A stretch of DNA of 64,000 nucleotides from an uncultured Roseateles sp. (GCF_913777145.1 NZ_CAJYPS010000014.1:1-64000); one strand, 5' to 3'. Shown: positions 26,737 to 38,756, counted from the stretch's first letter. The notes: a model not told the origin generated them from the letters alone. Made by a program: numbers and translations.

Positions 26737-27963
26737 GTGAAGCTGCTGATCTACTCGGCGAACTTCGCCCCCGAGCCCACGGGCATCGGCAAGTACTCCG
26801 GCGAGATGGCCGCCTGGCTGGCCGCGCAGGGGCATGAGGTGCGCGTGGTCTGCGCGCCGCCCTATTACCCGGCCTGGAAGCTGGGCTCGGCCTACGGCTG
26901 GCCGCCTTACCGGCGTGAGCGCTGGCAGGGTGTGGAGGTGTTCCGTGCCCCGTTGTGGGTGCCGCAGACACCGGGCGGCCTCAAACGGCTGCTGCATCTG
27001 GTGAGCTTCGCGATCAGCTCGCTCCCCGTGCTGCTGGCGCAGTGGCGCTGGCGGCCGCAGGTGGTGATGGTGGTCGCGCCCGCGCTGGTGTGCGCGCCCG
27101 GGGCGGCGCTGCTGGCGCGTGTGGCTGGCGGGGCAGCTTGGCTGCATATCCAGGATTTCGAGGTCGACGTGGCCTTCCAGATGGGCCTGCTCAAGGGGCA
27201 GCGCCTGCGCCGCTGGGTCAGCGGCCTGGAGCGCTGGCTGTACCGGCGCTTCGACGTGGTGTCGTCCATCTCGCGCAAGATGATCGAGCGCCTGCACGAG
27301 AAGCAGGTGCCGGCTTCTGCGGTGCGCAGCCTGCCCAACTGGGTGGATGTGGCCCACATCCAGCCGCTGGCCCGGCCCAGTGCCTACCGCGCGGAGCTGG
27401 GGCTGCCGGACGGGGCCTTCGTGCTGCTGTTCTCCGGCACGCTGGGCAGCAAGCAGGGGCTGCATCTCATCCCCGAGGTCGCGCGCCGGCTGGCGGCGTA
27501 TCCGGACATCGTGTTCGTCGTTTGCGGCGATGGGGTCATGAAGCCCGAGCTGGAGCGTGCCGCCCAGACGCTGCCCCAGCTCAAGCTGCTGCCGCTGCAG
27601 CCCTTCGAGCGCCTGGGCGAATTGCTGGGCCTGGCGGATGTGCATCTGCTGACGCAGAGCGTGGACGCCGAGGACCTGGTGCTGCCGTCCAAGCTGACCG
27701 GCATGCTGGCCAGTGGCCGGCCGGTGATCGCCACGGCCCGCCCCGAGACCGAGATCGCAAGCGTCGTGGGCAGTTGTGGCCTGGTGGTGCCACCCGGCGA
27801 CGCGCCGGCGCTGGCCGACGCCATCCTCGCATTGCGGGCCGAGCCCATGCGTCGCCAGCAGCTGGGTGAGGCTGCGCGACGCTTCGCGGAAGATCGCCTG
27901 GCCATGCCGGCGGTGCTGCGACAGCTGGAGTACGACCTCGCCGCGTTGACCGGCGAGGCTTGA
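26737..27963 (+). CDS. WcaI-like glycosyltransferase
   Basis: A 408-residue family 4 glycosyltransferase resembling colanic acid WcaI (a putative fucosyltransferase) in length and in its start LIYSANFAPEPTGIGKYSGE. The middle has WLHIQDFEVDVAFQMGLL, typical of WcaI, and the C-terminal domain has FSGTLGSKQGL and LVLPSKLTGMLASGRPV. GTG 26737 is chosen because GGAAGG lies 6 nt upstream; no in-frame ATG fits. A fucose donor is plausible given gmd and fcl, but this is an inference. Confidence 0.87.
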   Translation: MKLLIYSANFAPEPTGIGKYSGEMAAWLAAQGHEVRVVCAPPYYPAWKLGSAYGWPPYRRERWQGVEVFRAPLWVPQTPGGLKRLLHLVSFAISSLPVLLAQWRWRPQVVMVVAPALVCAPGAALLARVAGGAAWLHIQDFEVDVAFQMGLLKGQRLRRWVSGLERWLYRRFDVVSSISRKMIERLHEKQVPASAVRSLPNWVDVAHIQPLARPSAYRAELGLPDGAFVLLFSGTLGSKQGLHLIPEVARRLAAYPDIVFVVCGDGVMKPELERAAQTLPQLKLLPLQPFERLGELLGLADVHLLTQSVDAEDLVLPSKLTGMLASGRPVIATARPETEIASVVGSCGLVVPPGDAPALADAILALRAEPMRRQQLGEAARRFAEDRLAMPAVLRQLEYDLAALTGEA

Positions 27964-27995
27964 GAAGACACGCATAAAACCAAGGGGAGGGTGCC

Positions 27996-28901
27996 ATGAG
28001 CACGAGGTCTGTCAGCAAGCCCGACCGGCGATGGCGCCAGGGGCTGTGGGGAGTAGGTGCCTTGCTACTGCTGCTTGGCGTGGTGGAGGCTGGCGTGCGC
28101 CTGCTGGGCCTGATGGATTTCCCGGTCTACGAGGCCAATGCGGAGATCGGCTACATCCCGGTGGCCAACCAGCAGGGGCGCTACCTGAACCGCAACGACT
28201 GGCAGGTCAATGAGCTGCACATGAGTGCGCCGCCCTTCCGGCCCGCGCCTCAGGGCAATGTGCTGCTGATCGGCGACAGCATCGTCTGGGGCGGCAACCC
28301 GTATGCAGCCCACGAGCGCCTGGGGGCGCAACTGCAAGCTCTGACCCCTTTGCGGGTGTGGCCCGTGGCCGCCGGCTCCTGGGGCTTGCAGAACGAGCTG
28401 ACCTACCTGGCCCAGCATCCCCGTGTGGTCCGGCAGATGAACGAGATCGTGTTCGTGCTGAATTCGGGTGACTTCGACCGGCCGTCTTCCTGGACCTGTG
28501 AGACCACCCACCCGCGCGAGCACCCGCGCGTGGCGACGCTGTACCTGGCGCAGAAATACCTGCTCAAGACCGCCTGTCCGACCGAGCCGCCGGCAGGGCT
28601 GGCGGTGCCGGCCCGCGAGCCGCTGCAACTGCTGGCCGAGTTTGCCCGGGCCAACCCGGGCAAGCCGCTGAAGTTCGTTCTCTACCCTGACAGGGCGGAG
28701 TGCGAGGCGCCCGCGCTGCGGCAGGCCCGCCTGGAGCGCTTCAAGCCGTTGCTGCTGGCTGCGGGCGCCACCGAGGTTCACTCTCTGGGTGAGTTTGCCG
28801 GTTGGCGGGATTGCACCGCCCTCTACAAGGACGACATCCATCCGCATCCTGCGGGCTTCGGCCAACTGGCAGCCTTTTTGCGCGAGCGCGTTGCCGGCTG
28901 A
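27996..28901 (+). CDS. Membrane-anchored SGNH-hydrolase-like protein
   Basis: A 301-residue protein with an N-terminal transmembrane anchor (about residues 17-38) and a periplasmic SGNH/GDSL-like domain. Block I reads LLIGDSIVWGG with the candidate catalytic Ser, and block V reads DDIHPHPAGF with the Asp/His pair. A further conserved strand is VFVLNSGDFDRPSSW. Such proteins in polysaccharide clusters add or remove acyl groups. GGGGAGGG precedes ATG 27996. It sits between two glycosyltransferases. Whether it acts on EPS is inferred from location. Confidence 0.78.
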   Translation: MSTRSVSKPDRRWRQGLWGVGALLLLLGVVEAGVRLLGLMDFPVYEANAEIGYIPVANQQGRYLNRNDWQVNELHMSAPPFRPAPQGNVLLIGDSIVWGGNPYAAHERLGAQLQALTPLRVWPVAAGSWGLQNELTYLAQHPRVVRQMNEIVFVLNSGDFDRPSSWTCETTHPREHPRVATLYLAQKYLLKTACPTEPPAGLAVPAREPLQLLAEFARANPGKPLKFVLYPDRAECEAPALRQARLERFKPLLLAAGATEVHSLGEFAGWRDCTALYKDDIHPHPAGFGQLAAFLRERVAG

Positions 28902-28936
28902 GCGTCGCCCCTGCCGCCACTTCATGTGAGAACCCC

Positions 28937-30091
28937 TTGCAAAGCAACCAAGAGCACCTGCTGATCGCGACGGTCGAGGACGCGGATTCGCCGGCCGCCT
29001 GGAGCGGCACGCCGTACCACATGGTCAACGCCTTGCGTGCGGAGTTCGCGCGGGTGACGGTGTTGCAGACGCTGCGCTCGGTCAAGCGGCCCCTGCCGGT
29101 GCTGATGCGGCTGCTGCGTGGCCAGGCGCAGCGCCCTCTGTGGATGAGCGCGCCCACCTTGCGCCACTGCGGGGCACGTCTGCGCGCCGCGGTGAGCGAA
29201 GTGCGGCCTTCCCATGTGCTGAGTATTTCCAGCCAGCATCTGATTCATGCGGGCCCGCTGGGCTGCCCGACCTACATGGTTTCGGATGCGCCGTGGATGG
29301 CCTACAAGGAGGCCTATGCGCGCTACGAGCCGTTGCCCGATCTCGCTGCTCGCTATGCACGCCTGGAGGCGCAGGCCGCACGGGATCTGAGTGGCCTGAT
29401 CTTTCCCACACCCTGGGCCTGCGAACAGGCCCGCGAGCGGTATGGCGTGCCTGCCTCTCGTTTGCACTGTCTGCCGTTTGGTGCCAATCGGGCCTCACCC
29501 CTGGCGGCCGAGGTGCTCGATCGGCAGATCGATGGCAAGCCGGGTCGCTCGCTGAACCTCTTGTTTGTGGGCCGGGACTGGGTGCGCAAAGGAGGGCCTC
29601 TGGCGTTGGAGGCCCTGGCGCAACTCCACGCCCGAGGCATGCCGGCACGGCTCGTCGTGATCGGTTGCACGCCGGAGGTGCCGCAAGCCCTGCGGTCCTG
29701 GGTGGATGTGCTGGGCTTCCTGTCGCCCGCGCAGCCCAGCGACCAGCAACGCTTGGAGCAGGCCTACCGGGCAGCGGATCTTTTCCTGCTGCCCTCGCAG
29801 GCCGAGTGCTATGGCCTGGTGTTTGCCGAGGCCCAATCCTGGGGGCTGCCCTGCGTGGCCCTGGCGGTGCAGGGTGTTCCAGGGGTGGTGGTGGATGGCA
29901 TGACCGGGCGGCTGTGTCCACCCGATGCCGACGGACTGGCGCTGGCACAAGCGATCGAGGAGGTGTTGGCCTCGCCGCACACCTATCGCCGCCTGGCGCG
30001 GGCAGCGTTGCAGCATGCCCGGCAGGCCACCACCTGGTCGGCCTTCGCGGCAGGGGTCAGGTCTTTGCTGATGGGCGCAAGCCAGCCCTAG
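28937..30091 (+). CDS. Glycosyltransferase family 4, last gene of the EPS operon
   Basis: About 384 residues. The C-terminal GT-B domain begins at LLFVGRDWVRKGG and carries SQAECYGLVFAEAQSWG with the E-x7-E motif; the N-terminal domain is shorter than in its neighbours. No ATG or GTG lies near the start of the similarity. TTG 28937, just before QSNQEHLLIATVEDAD, is the best choice, so the 5' end is uncertain. The stop TAG overlaps by 4 nt, tail to tail, the stop of the beta-helix gene on the other strand (CTAG at 30088-30091). Confidence 0.82.
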   Translation: MQSNQEHLLIATVEDADSPAAWSGTPYHMVNALRAEFARVTVLQTLRSVKRPLPVLMRLLRGQAQRPLWMSAPTLRHCGARLRAAVSEVRPSHVLSISSQHLIHAGPLGCPTYMVSDAPWMAYKEAYARYEPLPDLAARYARLEAQAARDLSGLIFPTPWACEQARERYGVPASRLHCLPFGANRASPLAAEVLDRQIDGKPGRSLNLLFVGRDWVRKGGPLALEALAQLHARGMPARLVVIGCTPEVPQALRSWVDVLGFLSPAQPSDQQRLEQAYRAADLFLLPSQAECYGLVFAEAQSWGLPCVALAVQGVPGVVVDGMTGRLCPPDADGLALAQAIEEVLASPHTYRRLARAALQHARQATTWSAFAAGVRSLLMGASQP

Positions 30092-32730
30092 TTGGTCAGC
30101 TGATTGGCCTCGATGGCGGTGGCGTAGGCGGCTGCGCTGGTGCCAATGAGGCGGTTGCAGTTCCTGCAACTGTTGGACTGAAACACCGTGCCCAGCAACC
30201 GGGCCTGGCTCAGCAGCAGCGACTGCGCGCTGCCTTCGCCCAGCATGATGACCTCATAGCCCTCGGAGCTGGTGCTGAGCTCCTGGTTCATGATGAGGTT
30301 GGGCGAGTTGGCCGTCAGCTGGTTTTGGCGGATCTCGGTGTTGATGACGGCGTAGCCGAAGTCCGAGGCGTCCATGCGCGTGAAGTTGATGTTCACATAG
30401 CTGGACCACTGGCGCGTGGTGTTGCTGATGCTGTTCTTCGCGATGCGTATGCCGAAGATGGGCGTGAAGAGCTTGCTGCTGGTCAGCTGGCCGGCGCGCA
30501 CGTAGATGCCGCCCCCCTCGGTGATGGTGTTGCCGACGATGTCGACGTCAAGGGCGGCGGTCTGGTAGATCCAGATGCCGCGGGGGTTGTCCTTCAAGGT
30601 GTTGTTCTTGATGAGCGCCTTTTCCAGTCCCCACACAAAGGTCGCATAGCGGCTGCTGCTGTCGGGGATCACGTCCCAGGCGGTCTCGAGGCTGAGCGTC
30701 TTGCCGCTGTAGCCGGTGACGCGGCGGTGCTGGCCCGCGCCCTTGCCGCTGACGATGGCCACGCCGTAGTTGGGCGGCAACTGCCCGTCATTGAAGGGCA
30801 TCACGTTGAGGGTGTTGTTGGTGTCCACCAGCGTGTTGGTCGTGGCGCCGGTGACCGTGCCTATGTTCTCGGTGCGATTGAGCGCGCCACCTTCGGTCAG
30901 CAGGGTCTCGCCGTCATTGCGGGTCTTGTTGGTGATCGGGCCTCCGAGCACGTCGAAGGTGTTGCCGATGATGGCGACCCGATGGGCGAAGTCGATGGCC
31001 AGGCTGTGCACGATGCTGCTGGCATTCATCGCATTGCGCACATCGCGCGTGATACGGTTGCCCGAGAGGTAGGCGTCGCTGCAGCGCGGGATGCTGGGTG
31101 AGCCGTGTGCGAAGGTGATGGTGTTGCCGGTGAAGCTCAAACCACTGTTGTTGCCCATGTAGAGCGGGCCGTTCTGGCGGTCATTGACCGGCTGCACGAT
31201 GTCGGTGCCGACCACCGCGAAGTTGGTGTTGTCCTTCCAGAACATCTGGATGCCGCCGTTCAGCGACAGCGACACGTTCTTCACGAACAGGCGGCGGTTG
31301 CCCTGCAGGTTGCTGGTTTCGGTGTTGGCCTTGGTGATGTCCACCGACAGGTCCGCCAGGCCCAGCAGATCCTGCGACTTGGCCCAGAGCGCATGGGTGC
31401 CCGGGTTGGCAGCGGCGTAGCGCAGCGTGGTCTTGCCCTTGCCGGCGCCGCGCACTACCACCTTGGACGCCAGTGTCAGGCTCTGGGTATAGACGCAGGT
31501 GCCGGCCGGCAATTGCACCACGGCGCCACCCAGCTTGGTGGCCAGCGCGATGCCGTCCTGCAGCGCGCCGGCATCGTCGCTGCTGCCGTCACATTTCACC
31601 TTGCGGTTCAGGCGGCTGTCGGTGGCCGCGTTCACGACTTGGCCGGAAATCGCGGAGAAGCCGTCACCCCAGCCCACCCCCAGGCCGAAGGGATCGGTGC
31701 CCTTGCCGGCCACGGCCTCGACGGGGCGGTCCAGCGTGGCCGGGCCTGAGCCGTTGCGGTTGTCCACCACGATGCTGGCGCGCGCATTGGCCTTCAGGCT
31801 GGCGGGTGCGGTCAGCACCAGCATGTGCTCGTCGCTCTTGGCGATGTCCACCTTGGCGGCGAGGCCGTCGACGCTGACGCTGGGAGCCTGGCTGCCGCTG
31901 AGCAGGTTGCGGCCGAACAGCCGGAACTGGCCGCCTGCGCTGATCTGCAGCGCATCCAGGTGGTAGGGGCGGGCGGCGTTCAGCTTCACGGGGCTGCTCA
32001 ACGCGCCGCCGTTGTCCACCTGCACGATCAGCGCGCCGGCGGCAGTGCTGGGCAGCCGGGCAGTGAGCGCGCTACCGGCGTAGCTGCTGATCACGGACAG
32101 GCTGGCCAGGCGCTTGCCGGTCGTGTCCACGAGATAGACGCTGGGGCTGCTGCCGAAGTTCTCACCCTGCAGCGAGATCACGTCGCCAGGGGCACTGCTC
32201 AGCGGCGCGTTGAACACCACGGGCGTGGCGGTGGTCGTGGTGCCCACCAGGCCCTTGACCGGCGTGATGGTCGGCGGCGTGGCGGGCGTGACGGCGGGGG
32301 GGGGATTGCTGGAGCTGCCCGTGGCACTTATTGCTGCGGGCGAACCCGTTGTGCCAGTGGCCGAGCCCGCGGTGCCCGTGCCGTTGACGGTAGTGATGCC
32401 GGTTGGTGTCGTGGTGGCGATGGATCCGGGCGCGGGCAGGGGTGTCTTGGCCGTTGCGTCGGCGGTGCTGCGCGTTGCGGCCGCCTGGGCCTTGGCAAGT
32501 GCCAGCACGCCGCTGGCAATCGCGTCTGCGGATGCGCTGGACGCCGTTGAGGCGCTGGGGTCCACCGCGGAGGCGGCGCTGGCGGAGGCGGACGCCTCGG
32601 TGCTGGGGGTCACTGTGGCCGCCGCGTTGGGCGCCGATTCGTCTGCGCCACCCCCGCAGGCCGCCAGGAGGACGGCGGAGCTGGCAAGCAGTTGTTGCAG
32701 GCAGGCGGCGCGGGGGGGCAGGTAGGGCAT
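30088..32730 (-). CDS. Lipoprotein with IPT/TIG and parallel beta-helix domains
   Basis: An 880-residue secreted protein. A lipobox LLAAC near residue 25 suggests outer-membrane anchoring. A low-complexity Ala/Ser/Thr/Pro linker extends to about residue 160. Two IPT/TIG-like domains follow (GDVISLQGENFGSSPSVYLV and QFRLFGRNLLSGSQAPSVSV). From about residue 360 a right-handed parallel beta-helix begins, with a pectate-lyase-like entry (GGAVVQLPAGTCVYTQSLTL) and many N-rich rungs such as GNTF, NNTL and GNTI. Such proteins are often polysaccharide lyases or epimerases; no catalytic triad can be named by eye. It lies antisense to, and ends inside, the last EPS gene. ATG 32730 is chosen to fit the signal peptide. 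Confidence 0.8.
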   Translation of the reverse strand: MPYLPPRAACLQQLLASSAVLLAACGGGADESAPNAAATVTPSTEASASASAASAVDPSASTASSASADAIASGVLALAKAQAAATRSTADATAKTPLPAPGSIATTTPTGITTVNGTGTAGSATGTTGSPAAISATGSSSNPPPAVTPATPPTITPVKGLVGTTTTATPVVFNAPLSSAPGDVISLQGENFGSSPSVYLVDTTGKRLASLSVISSYAGSALTARLPSTAAGALIVQVDNGGALSSPVKLNAARPYHLDALQISAGGQFRLFGRNLLSGSQAPSVSVDGLAAKVDIAKSDEHMLVLTAPASLKANARASIVVDNRNGSGPATLDRPVEAVAGKGTDPFGLGVGWGDGFSAISGQVVNAATDSRLNRKVKCDGSSDDAGALQDGIALATKLGGAVVQLPAGTCVYTQSLTLASKVVVRGAGKGKTTLRYAAANPGTHALWAKSQDLLGLADLSVDITKANTETSNLQGNRRLFVKNVSLSLNGGIQMFWKDNTNFAVVGTDIVQPVNDRQNGPLYMGNNSGLSFTGNTITFAHGSPSIPRCSDAYLSGNRITRDVRNAMNASSIVHSLAIDFAHRVAIIGNTFDVLGGPITNKTRNDGETLLTEGGALNRTENIGTVTGATTNTLVDTNNTLNVMPFNDGQLPPNYGVAIVSGKGAGQHRRVTGYSGKTLSLETAWDVIPDSSSRYATFVWGLEKALIKNNTLKDNPRGIWIYQTAALDVDIVGNTITEGGGIYVRAGQLTSSKLFTPIFGIRIAKNSISNTTRQWSSYVNINFTRMDASDFGYAVINTEIRQNQLTANSPNLIMNQELSTSSEGYEVIMLGEGSAQSLLLSQARLLGTVFQSNSCRNCNRLIGTSAAAYATAIEANQLTN

Positions 32731-33030
32731 GGCGATGGGGCAGCAGAGCGGGCTGGGAGGACCGGTTGCACTCGGACGGTGCGTTGGCCGGGCTTCGGGG
32801 TGGAGCTTGCAAATTCTGACCCCGGGGCGCACGAAGTCCAGCTACCGTTCATCGGCACTGCGCCGGAGGCCGTGACTTCCTGCCTGTGGCCTGGGCCCTA
32901 CTTCTTGGGGGGCTGAGGGGGCCCGTCTTTGAGGGGCCCGGGGGACAACAAGCGCCGGAGCGCACAGGGCTCGGGCGAGAATCCCGGGCATCAGGCGGAC
33001 GGGCCGCGGATTAATTGCTAGGACCACATC
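32731..33030. promoter_or_regulatory. 300-nt divergent intergenic region
   Basis: This gap separates the start of the beta-helix gene from the start of the UDP-glucuronate epimerase gene, so it must hold promoters for both. On the plus strand GAGAAT (32977-32982), followed by CCCGGG, is a possible -10. AGGA lies 7 nt before the GTG at 33031. GGGCCC occurs twice around 32910-32939 and could form a small hairpin. I see no ORF, tRNA or clear sigma-54 site. Confidence 0.4.
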
Positions 33031-34038
33031 GTGAAAGTTCTTGTCACCGGCGCCGCCGGCTTTATCGGCATGCATGTGAGCCAGATCCTGCTGGGTCGGG
33101 GCGACGAGGTTGTGGGCCTGGACAACCTGAATGACTACTACAGCCCCCAGCTCAAGCACGACCGTCTGGCGCGTCTGCAGAAGCTGCCGGGCTTCAGCTT
33201 CGTCAAGATGGACGTGGCCGACCGTGAGGGCATGGCCCGGCTGTTCGCCGAACAGCGCTTCGACCGCGTGGTGCACCTGGCCGCTCAGGCCGGCGTGCGC
33301 TATTCCATCGAGAACCCGCACGCCTACATCGACAGCAACATCGTCGGCTTCACCAACATCCTGGAGGGTTGCCGCCACAACGGCGTGCAGCACCTGGCCT
33401 ATGCGTCCAGCTCCAGCGTGTATGGCGGCAACACGCTGATGCCCTTTTCCGAGCATCACAGTGTGGACCACCCCATCAGCCTCTACGCGGCCACCAAGAA
33501 GGCCAACGAGCTGATGGCGCACACCTACTCACATCTTTTCGGCCTGCCGACCACGGGGCTGCGCTTCTTCACCGTGTATGGTCCCTGGGGGCGCCCGGAC
33601 ATGGCGCTGTTCCTGTTCACCAAGGCCATCCTGGAGGGCCGGCCCATCAATGTGTTCAACCACGGCCAGATGATTCGCGACTTCACCTACATCGACGACA
33701 TCGCCGAGGGCGTGGTGCGGGTGCTGGATCGCACGGCCACCGCCGACCCGGCCTACGACCCGGCCGAGGCCGATCCGGCGCGCTCCAGCGCGCCCTACCG
33801 CGTGTTCAACATCGGCAACCACGCCCCCATCCAGCTGATGAGCTTCATCGAGGCCATCGAGCGCGCCGTTGGCCGCGAGGCGGTGAAGAACTTCATGCCG
33901 CTGCAGGACGGCGATGTGCCGGCCACGCATGCGGATGTGGAAGAACTGGCCGCCTGGACGGGCTTCCGCCCGGCCATGCCGGTGCCGGAGGGCGTGCAGC
34001 GCTTCGTCGACTGGTACCGCGGCTACTACGGGGTCTGA
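33031..34038 (+). CDS. UDP-glucuronate 4-epimerase-like NAD-dependent epimerase
   Basis: A 335-residue extended short-chain dehydrogenase that would interconvert UDP-glucuronate and UDP-galacturonate in the cytosol. The NAD motif [10 protein letters not shown] is at residues 7-16, followed by the family's [17 protein letters not shown] segment. SSSSVYGG holds the catalytic Ser, YAATKKANE the Tyr/Lys pair, and [15 protein letters not shown] is typical of uronate epimerases. GTG 33031 is supported by AGGA 7 nt upstream. The following gene, ugd, makes the UDP-glucuronate substrate, so together they would supply both uronic acids to the EPS. Confidence 0.93.
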   Translation: MKVLVTGAAGFIGMHVSQILLGRGDEVVGLDNLNDYYSPQLKHDRLARLQKLPGFSFVKMDVADREGMARLFAEQRFDRVVHLAAQAGVRYSIENPHAYIDSNIVGFTNILEGCRHNGVQHLAYASSSSVYGGNTLMPFSEHHSVDHPISLYAATKKANELMAHTYSHLFGLPTTGLRFFTVYGPWGRPDMALFLFTKAILEGRPINVFNHGQMIRDFTYIDDIAEGVVRVLDRTATADPAYDPAEADPARSSAPYRVFNIGNHAPIQLMSFIEAIERAVGREAVKNFMPLQDGDVPATHADVEELAAWTGFRPAMPVPEGVQRFVDWYRGYYGV

Positions 34039-34112
34039 TGTCCACCGCGCTGTCACGCGCGCGCATTACAAACGCGTGAATCGCAACTGAGGCAACTGAG
34101 AAAGGGCCAAGA

Positions 34113-36358
<2,246 letters not shown>

Positions 36359-36365
36359 AAGCAAA

Positions 36366-36385
36366 ACCGGCCCGAGAGGGCCGGT
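36366..36385. terminator. Bidirectional terminator between kdsA and rfbC
   Basis: ACCGGCCC and GGGCCGGT form an 8-bp stem with GAGA loop. CGTTT follows on the plus strand and TTTTGC on the minus strand, so it can end both the kdsA transcript and the long minus-strand operon finishing with rfbC. Confidence 0.75.
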
Positions 36386-36409
36386 CGTTTGCGGATCGCC
36401 TGCGCGGAT

Positions 36410-36967
36410 TCAGTCGAACACGCGGGCGTCGGCCAGCAGCGGCGCGATCTGGTCCTTGCCCGACAGCTGGGGCGTGAGCCCCTCCAGCGGCCAGGCGATG
36501 CCTATCGCCGGGTCGTCCCAGCGCACCGCACCCTCGCACTCGGGCGCGTAGCGGCCGCTGGTTTTGTAGAGGAAGTCTGCGGTTTCGCTGACCACGACGA
36601 AGCCGTGACCGAAGCCCGGCGGAATCCACAGCTGGCGGTGATTGTCGGCGCTCAGCTCGTAGCCCACCCAGCGGCCGAAGTTGGGGCTGGAGCGGCGCAG
36701 GTCCACGGCCACGTCGAAGACCGCGCCGGACACGCAGCGCACCAGCTTGCCCTGGGGATGAGGGTCCAGTTGGTAGTGCAGACCGCGCAGCACGCCGCGC
36801 GACGAGCGCGAGTGGTTGTCCTGCACGAAATGCACCTCGCGGCCCAGCGCCTCGTTGAAGCGGGCCTCGTTCCAGCTCTCGGTGAAGAAGCCGCGTGAGT
36901 CGCCGAACACCTTGGGCTCGACGACCAGCACCTCGGGAAGGGCGGCCGGGGTGACCTTCAGCAACAT
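36410..36967 (-). CDS. rfbC: dTDP-4-dehydrorhamnose 3,5-epimerase
   Basis: Third step of dTDP-L-rhamnose synthesis. The 185-residue cupin has the normal length. The catalytic His lies in RGVLRGLHYQ, and the C-terminal WIPPGFGHGFVV and YAPECEGAVRWDDPAIGIAWP stretches are family signatures. It is the last gene of the minus-strand operon, 3 nt after rfbA, and is followed by a bidirectional terminator. Confidence 0.96.
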   Translation of the reverse strand: MLLKVTPAALPEVLVVEPKVFGDSRGFFTESWNEARFNEALGREVHFVQDNHSRSSRGVLRGLHYQLDPHPQGKLVRCVSGAVFDVAVDLRRSSPNFGRWVGYELSADNHRQLWIPPGFGHGFVVVSETADFLYKTSGRYAPECEGAVRWDDPAIGIAWPLEGLTPQLSGKDQIAPLLADARVFD

Positions 36968-36970
36968 GGC

Positions 36971-37861
36971 TCAGAACGCCTTTTCGGTCAGCAGTTTCAG
37001 CAGGTATTGGCCGTAGCCGTTCTTGGCCAGGGGCCTGGCCAGGGCCTCGAGCTGCTCGGCGTTGATCCAGCCGGCACGGAACGCGATTTCCTCGGGGCAG
37101 GCCACCTTGAGGCCCTGGCGCTTCTCCAGCGTGGCGATGAACTGACCGGCCTCCAGCAGGCTGTCGTGGGTGCCGGTGTCCAGCCAGGCATAGCCGCGGC
37201 CCATGATCTCCACGTTCAGCTGACCCTGGGCGAGGTAGTGCGCGTTCACGTCGGTGATCTCCAGCTCGCCGCGCGCGCTGGGCTTGATGCTGGCGGCGAT
37301 GTCGCAGACCTGCTCGTCATAGAAGTACAAGCCGGTCACCGCGTAGTTGCTCTTGGGCGCCTTGGGCTTTTCTTCGATGGACAGCGCGCGTCTGGCGGCG
37401 TCGAACTCGACGACGCCGTAGCGCTCGGGGTCGTGCACGTGGTAGGCGAACACGCTGGCGCCCTGGGTGCGCGCGGTCGCGTTGTCCAGCAGGCCGGCGA
37501 AGTCGTGACCGTAGAAGATGTTGTCACCCAGCACCAGTGCACTCGGCGAGTCGCCGACGAAGTCCCGGCCCAGGATGAAGGCCTGGGCCAGGCCGTCGGG
37601 ACTGGGCTGCACGCAGTAGCTGATGTTCAGACCCCAGCGCGCGCCGTCGCCCAGCAGTGCCTCGAAGCGCGGCGTGTCCTGGGGCGTGCTGATCAGGAGG
37701 ATGTCGCGTATGCCCGCCAGCATCAGCGTGCTCAGCGGGTAATAGACCATGGGCTTGTCGTAGACCGGCAGCAGCTGCTTGCTGACGGCCAGCGTGGCCG
37801 GATGCAGGCGCGTGCCGGAGCCGCCGGCGAGGATGATGCCCTTGCGGTTCTTGTGGTTCAT
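36971..37861 (-). CDS. rfbA: Glucose-1-phosphate thymidylyltransferase
   Basis: Makes dTDP-glucose from dTTP and glucose 1-phosphate, the entry step of rhamnose synthesis. The protein has 296 residues. The nucleotidyltransferase signature [16 protein letters not shown] is at the start, [17 protein letters not shown] follows, and VLGDNIFYG and [13 protein letters not shown] are conserved. It lies 13 nt after rfbD in the order rfbB-D-A-C. Confidence 0.96.
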   Translation of the reverse strand: MNHKNRKGIILAGGSGTRLHPATLAVSKQLLPVYDKPMVYYPLSTLMLAGIRDILLISTPQDTPRFEALLGDGARWGLNISYCVQPSPDGLAQAFILGRDFVGDSPSALVLGDNIFYGHDFAGLLDNATARTQGASVFAYHVHDPERYGVVEFDAARRALSIEEKPKAPKSNYAVTGLYFYDEQVCDIAASIKPSARGELEITDVNAHYLAQGQLNVEIMGRGYAWLDTGTHDSLLEAGQFIATLEKRQGLKVACPEEIAFRAGWINAEQLEALARPLAKNGYGQYLLKLLTEKAF

Positions 37862-37874
37862 CAGGTCTCCAGGC

Positions 37875-38756
37875 TCAGAGGATTTCGTTCAGCAGTCGCG
37901 TGACGCCCTGCTGCCAGGGCGGCAGCGTGAGGCCGAAGCGCTGCTGCAGCCTTGCGGTGGACAGGCGCGAGTTCAGCGGGCGGCGCGCCGGGGTCGGGTA
38001 TTGCTCGGTACTGATGGGTAGCACCTGATCGGCGGCCACCTTCAGCGGCACGCCGCGCGTACGGGCGAACTCGATCACGTGGCAGGCGTAAGCGTGCCAG
38101 CTGGTCTCGCCGCCGGCGACCGCGTGGTAGGTGCCGCCCAGCGCCGGATTGGCCCGCGTGGCGCGCAGCATGTGGACCGACAGGTCGGCCAGCAGGTCGG
38201 CGCCGGTGGGCGCACCGATCTGGTCGGCGATCACCTTGAGCTGCTCGCGCTCCGCGGCCAGGCGCAGCATGGTGCGGGCGAAATTGCCGCCGCGGGCCGC
38301 ATAGACCCAGCTGGTGCGCAGGATCAGGTGCTGGCAGCCGCTCGCGCGTATCGCGTCCTCGCCTTCGGCCTTGGTGCGGCCGTAGACGCTCAGCGGAGCG
38401 ATGGGGGCGTCCTCGTCTCGCGGCGCGCTGCCGCTGCCGTCGAACACGTAGTCGCTGGAATAGTGCAGCATCAGCGCGCCCAGACGCCGGGCCTCTATGG
38501 CCAGCAGCGCGGGCGTGTCGGCGTTGATCTGGCGGGCCAGGGCAGGCTCGCTCTCGGCCTTGTCCACCGCGGTGTAGGCCGCGGCATTGACGATGACCTG
38601 GGGGGCGACCGCCTGCACCGCGGCCAGCAGGGCCGGTGCATTGGCCAGGTCGCCGCCGTGGTGGCGGTCCAACGCCACCACCTCGCCGGCCACGGCCAGC
38701 GAGCGTTGCAGCTCCCAGCCGAGTTGGCCGTTGGGGCCCAGCAGCAGGATCTTCAT
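37875..38756 (-). CDS. rfbD: dTDP-4-dehydrorhamnose reductase
   Basis: Last step of dTDP-L-rhamnose synthesis, NAD(P)H-dependent. The protein has 293 residues. [10 protein letters not shown] is the dinucleotide motif, [10 protein letters not shown] holds the catalytic Ser/Thr region, and YGRTKAEGE has the Tyr/Lys pair. ATG 38756 fixes the usual start MKILLLG; the frame is open further upstream but the extra residues are not family-like. It lies 67 nt after rfbB. Confidence 0.95.
   Translation of the reverse strand: MKILLLGPNGQLGWELQRSLAVAGEVVALDRHHGGDLANAPALLAAVQAVAPQVIVNAAAYTAVDKAESEPALARQINADTPALLAIEARRLGALMLHYSSDYVFDGSGSAPRDEDAPIAPLSVYGRTKAEGEDAIRASGCQHLILRTSWVYAARGGNFARTMLRLAAEREQLKVIADQIGAPTGADLLADLSVHMLRATRANPALGGTYHAVAGGETSWHAYACHVIEFARTRGVPLKVAADQVLPISTEQYPTPARRPLNSRLSTARLQQRFGLTLPPWQQGVTRLLNEIL

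Noticed and set aside
32737..32832. Upstream extension of the beta-helix protein
   Set aside because: The extra 34 residues precede a complete lipoprotein signal peptide and are not signal-like.
32905..32945. Repeated GGGCCC blocks as a terminator or repeat element
   Set aside because: Short self-complementary GC words are frequent in this DNA, and neither a long stem nor a T-run is present.
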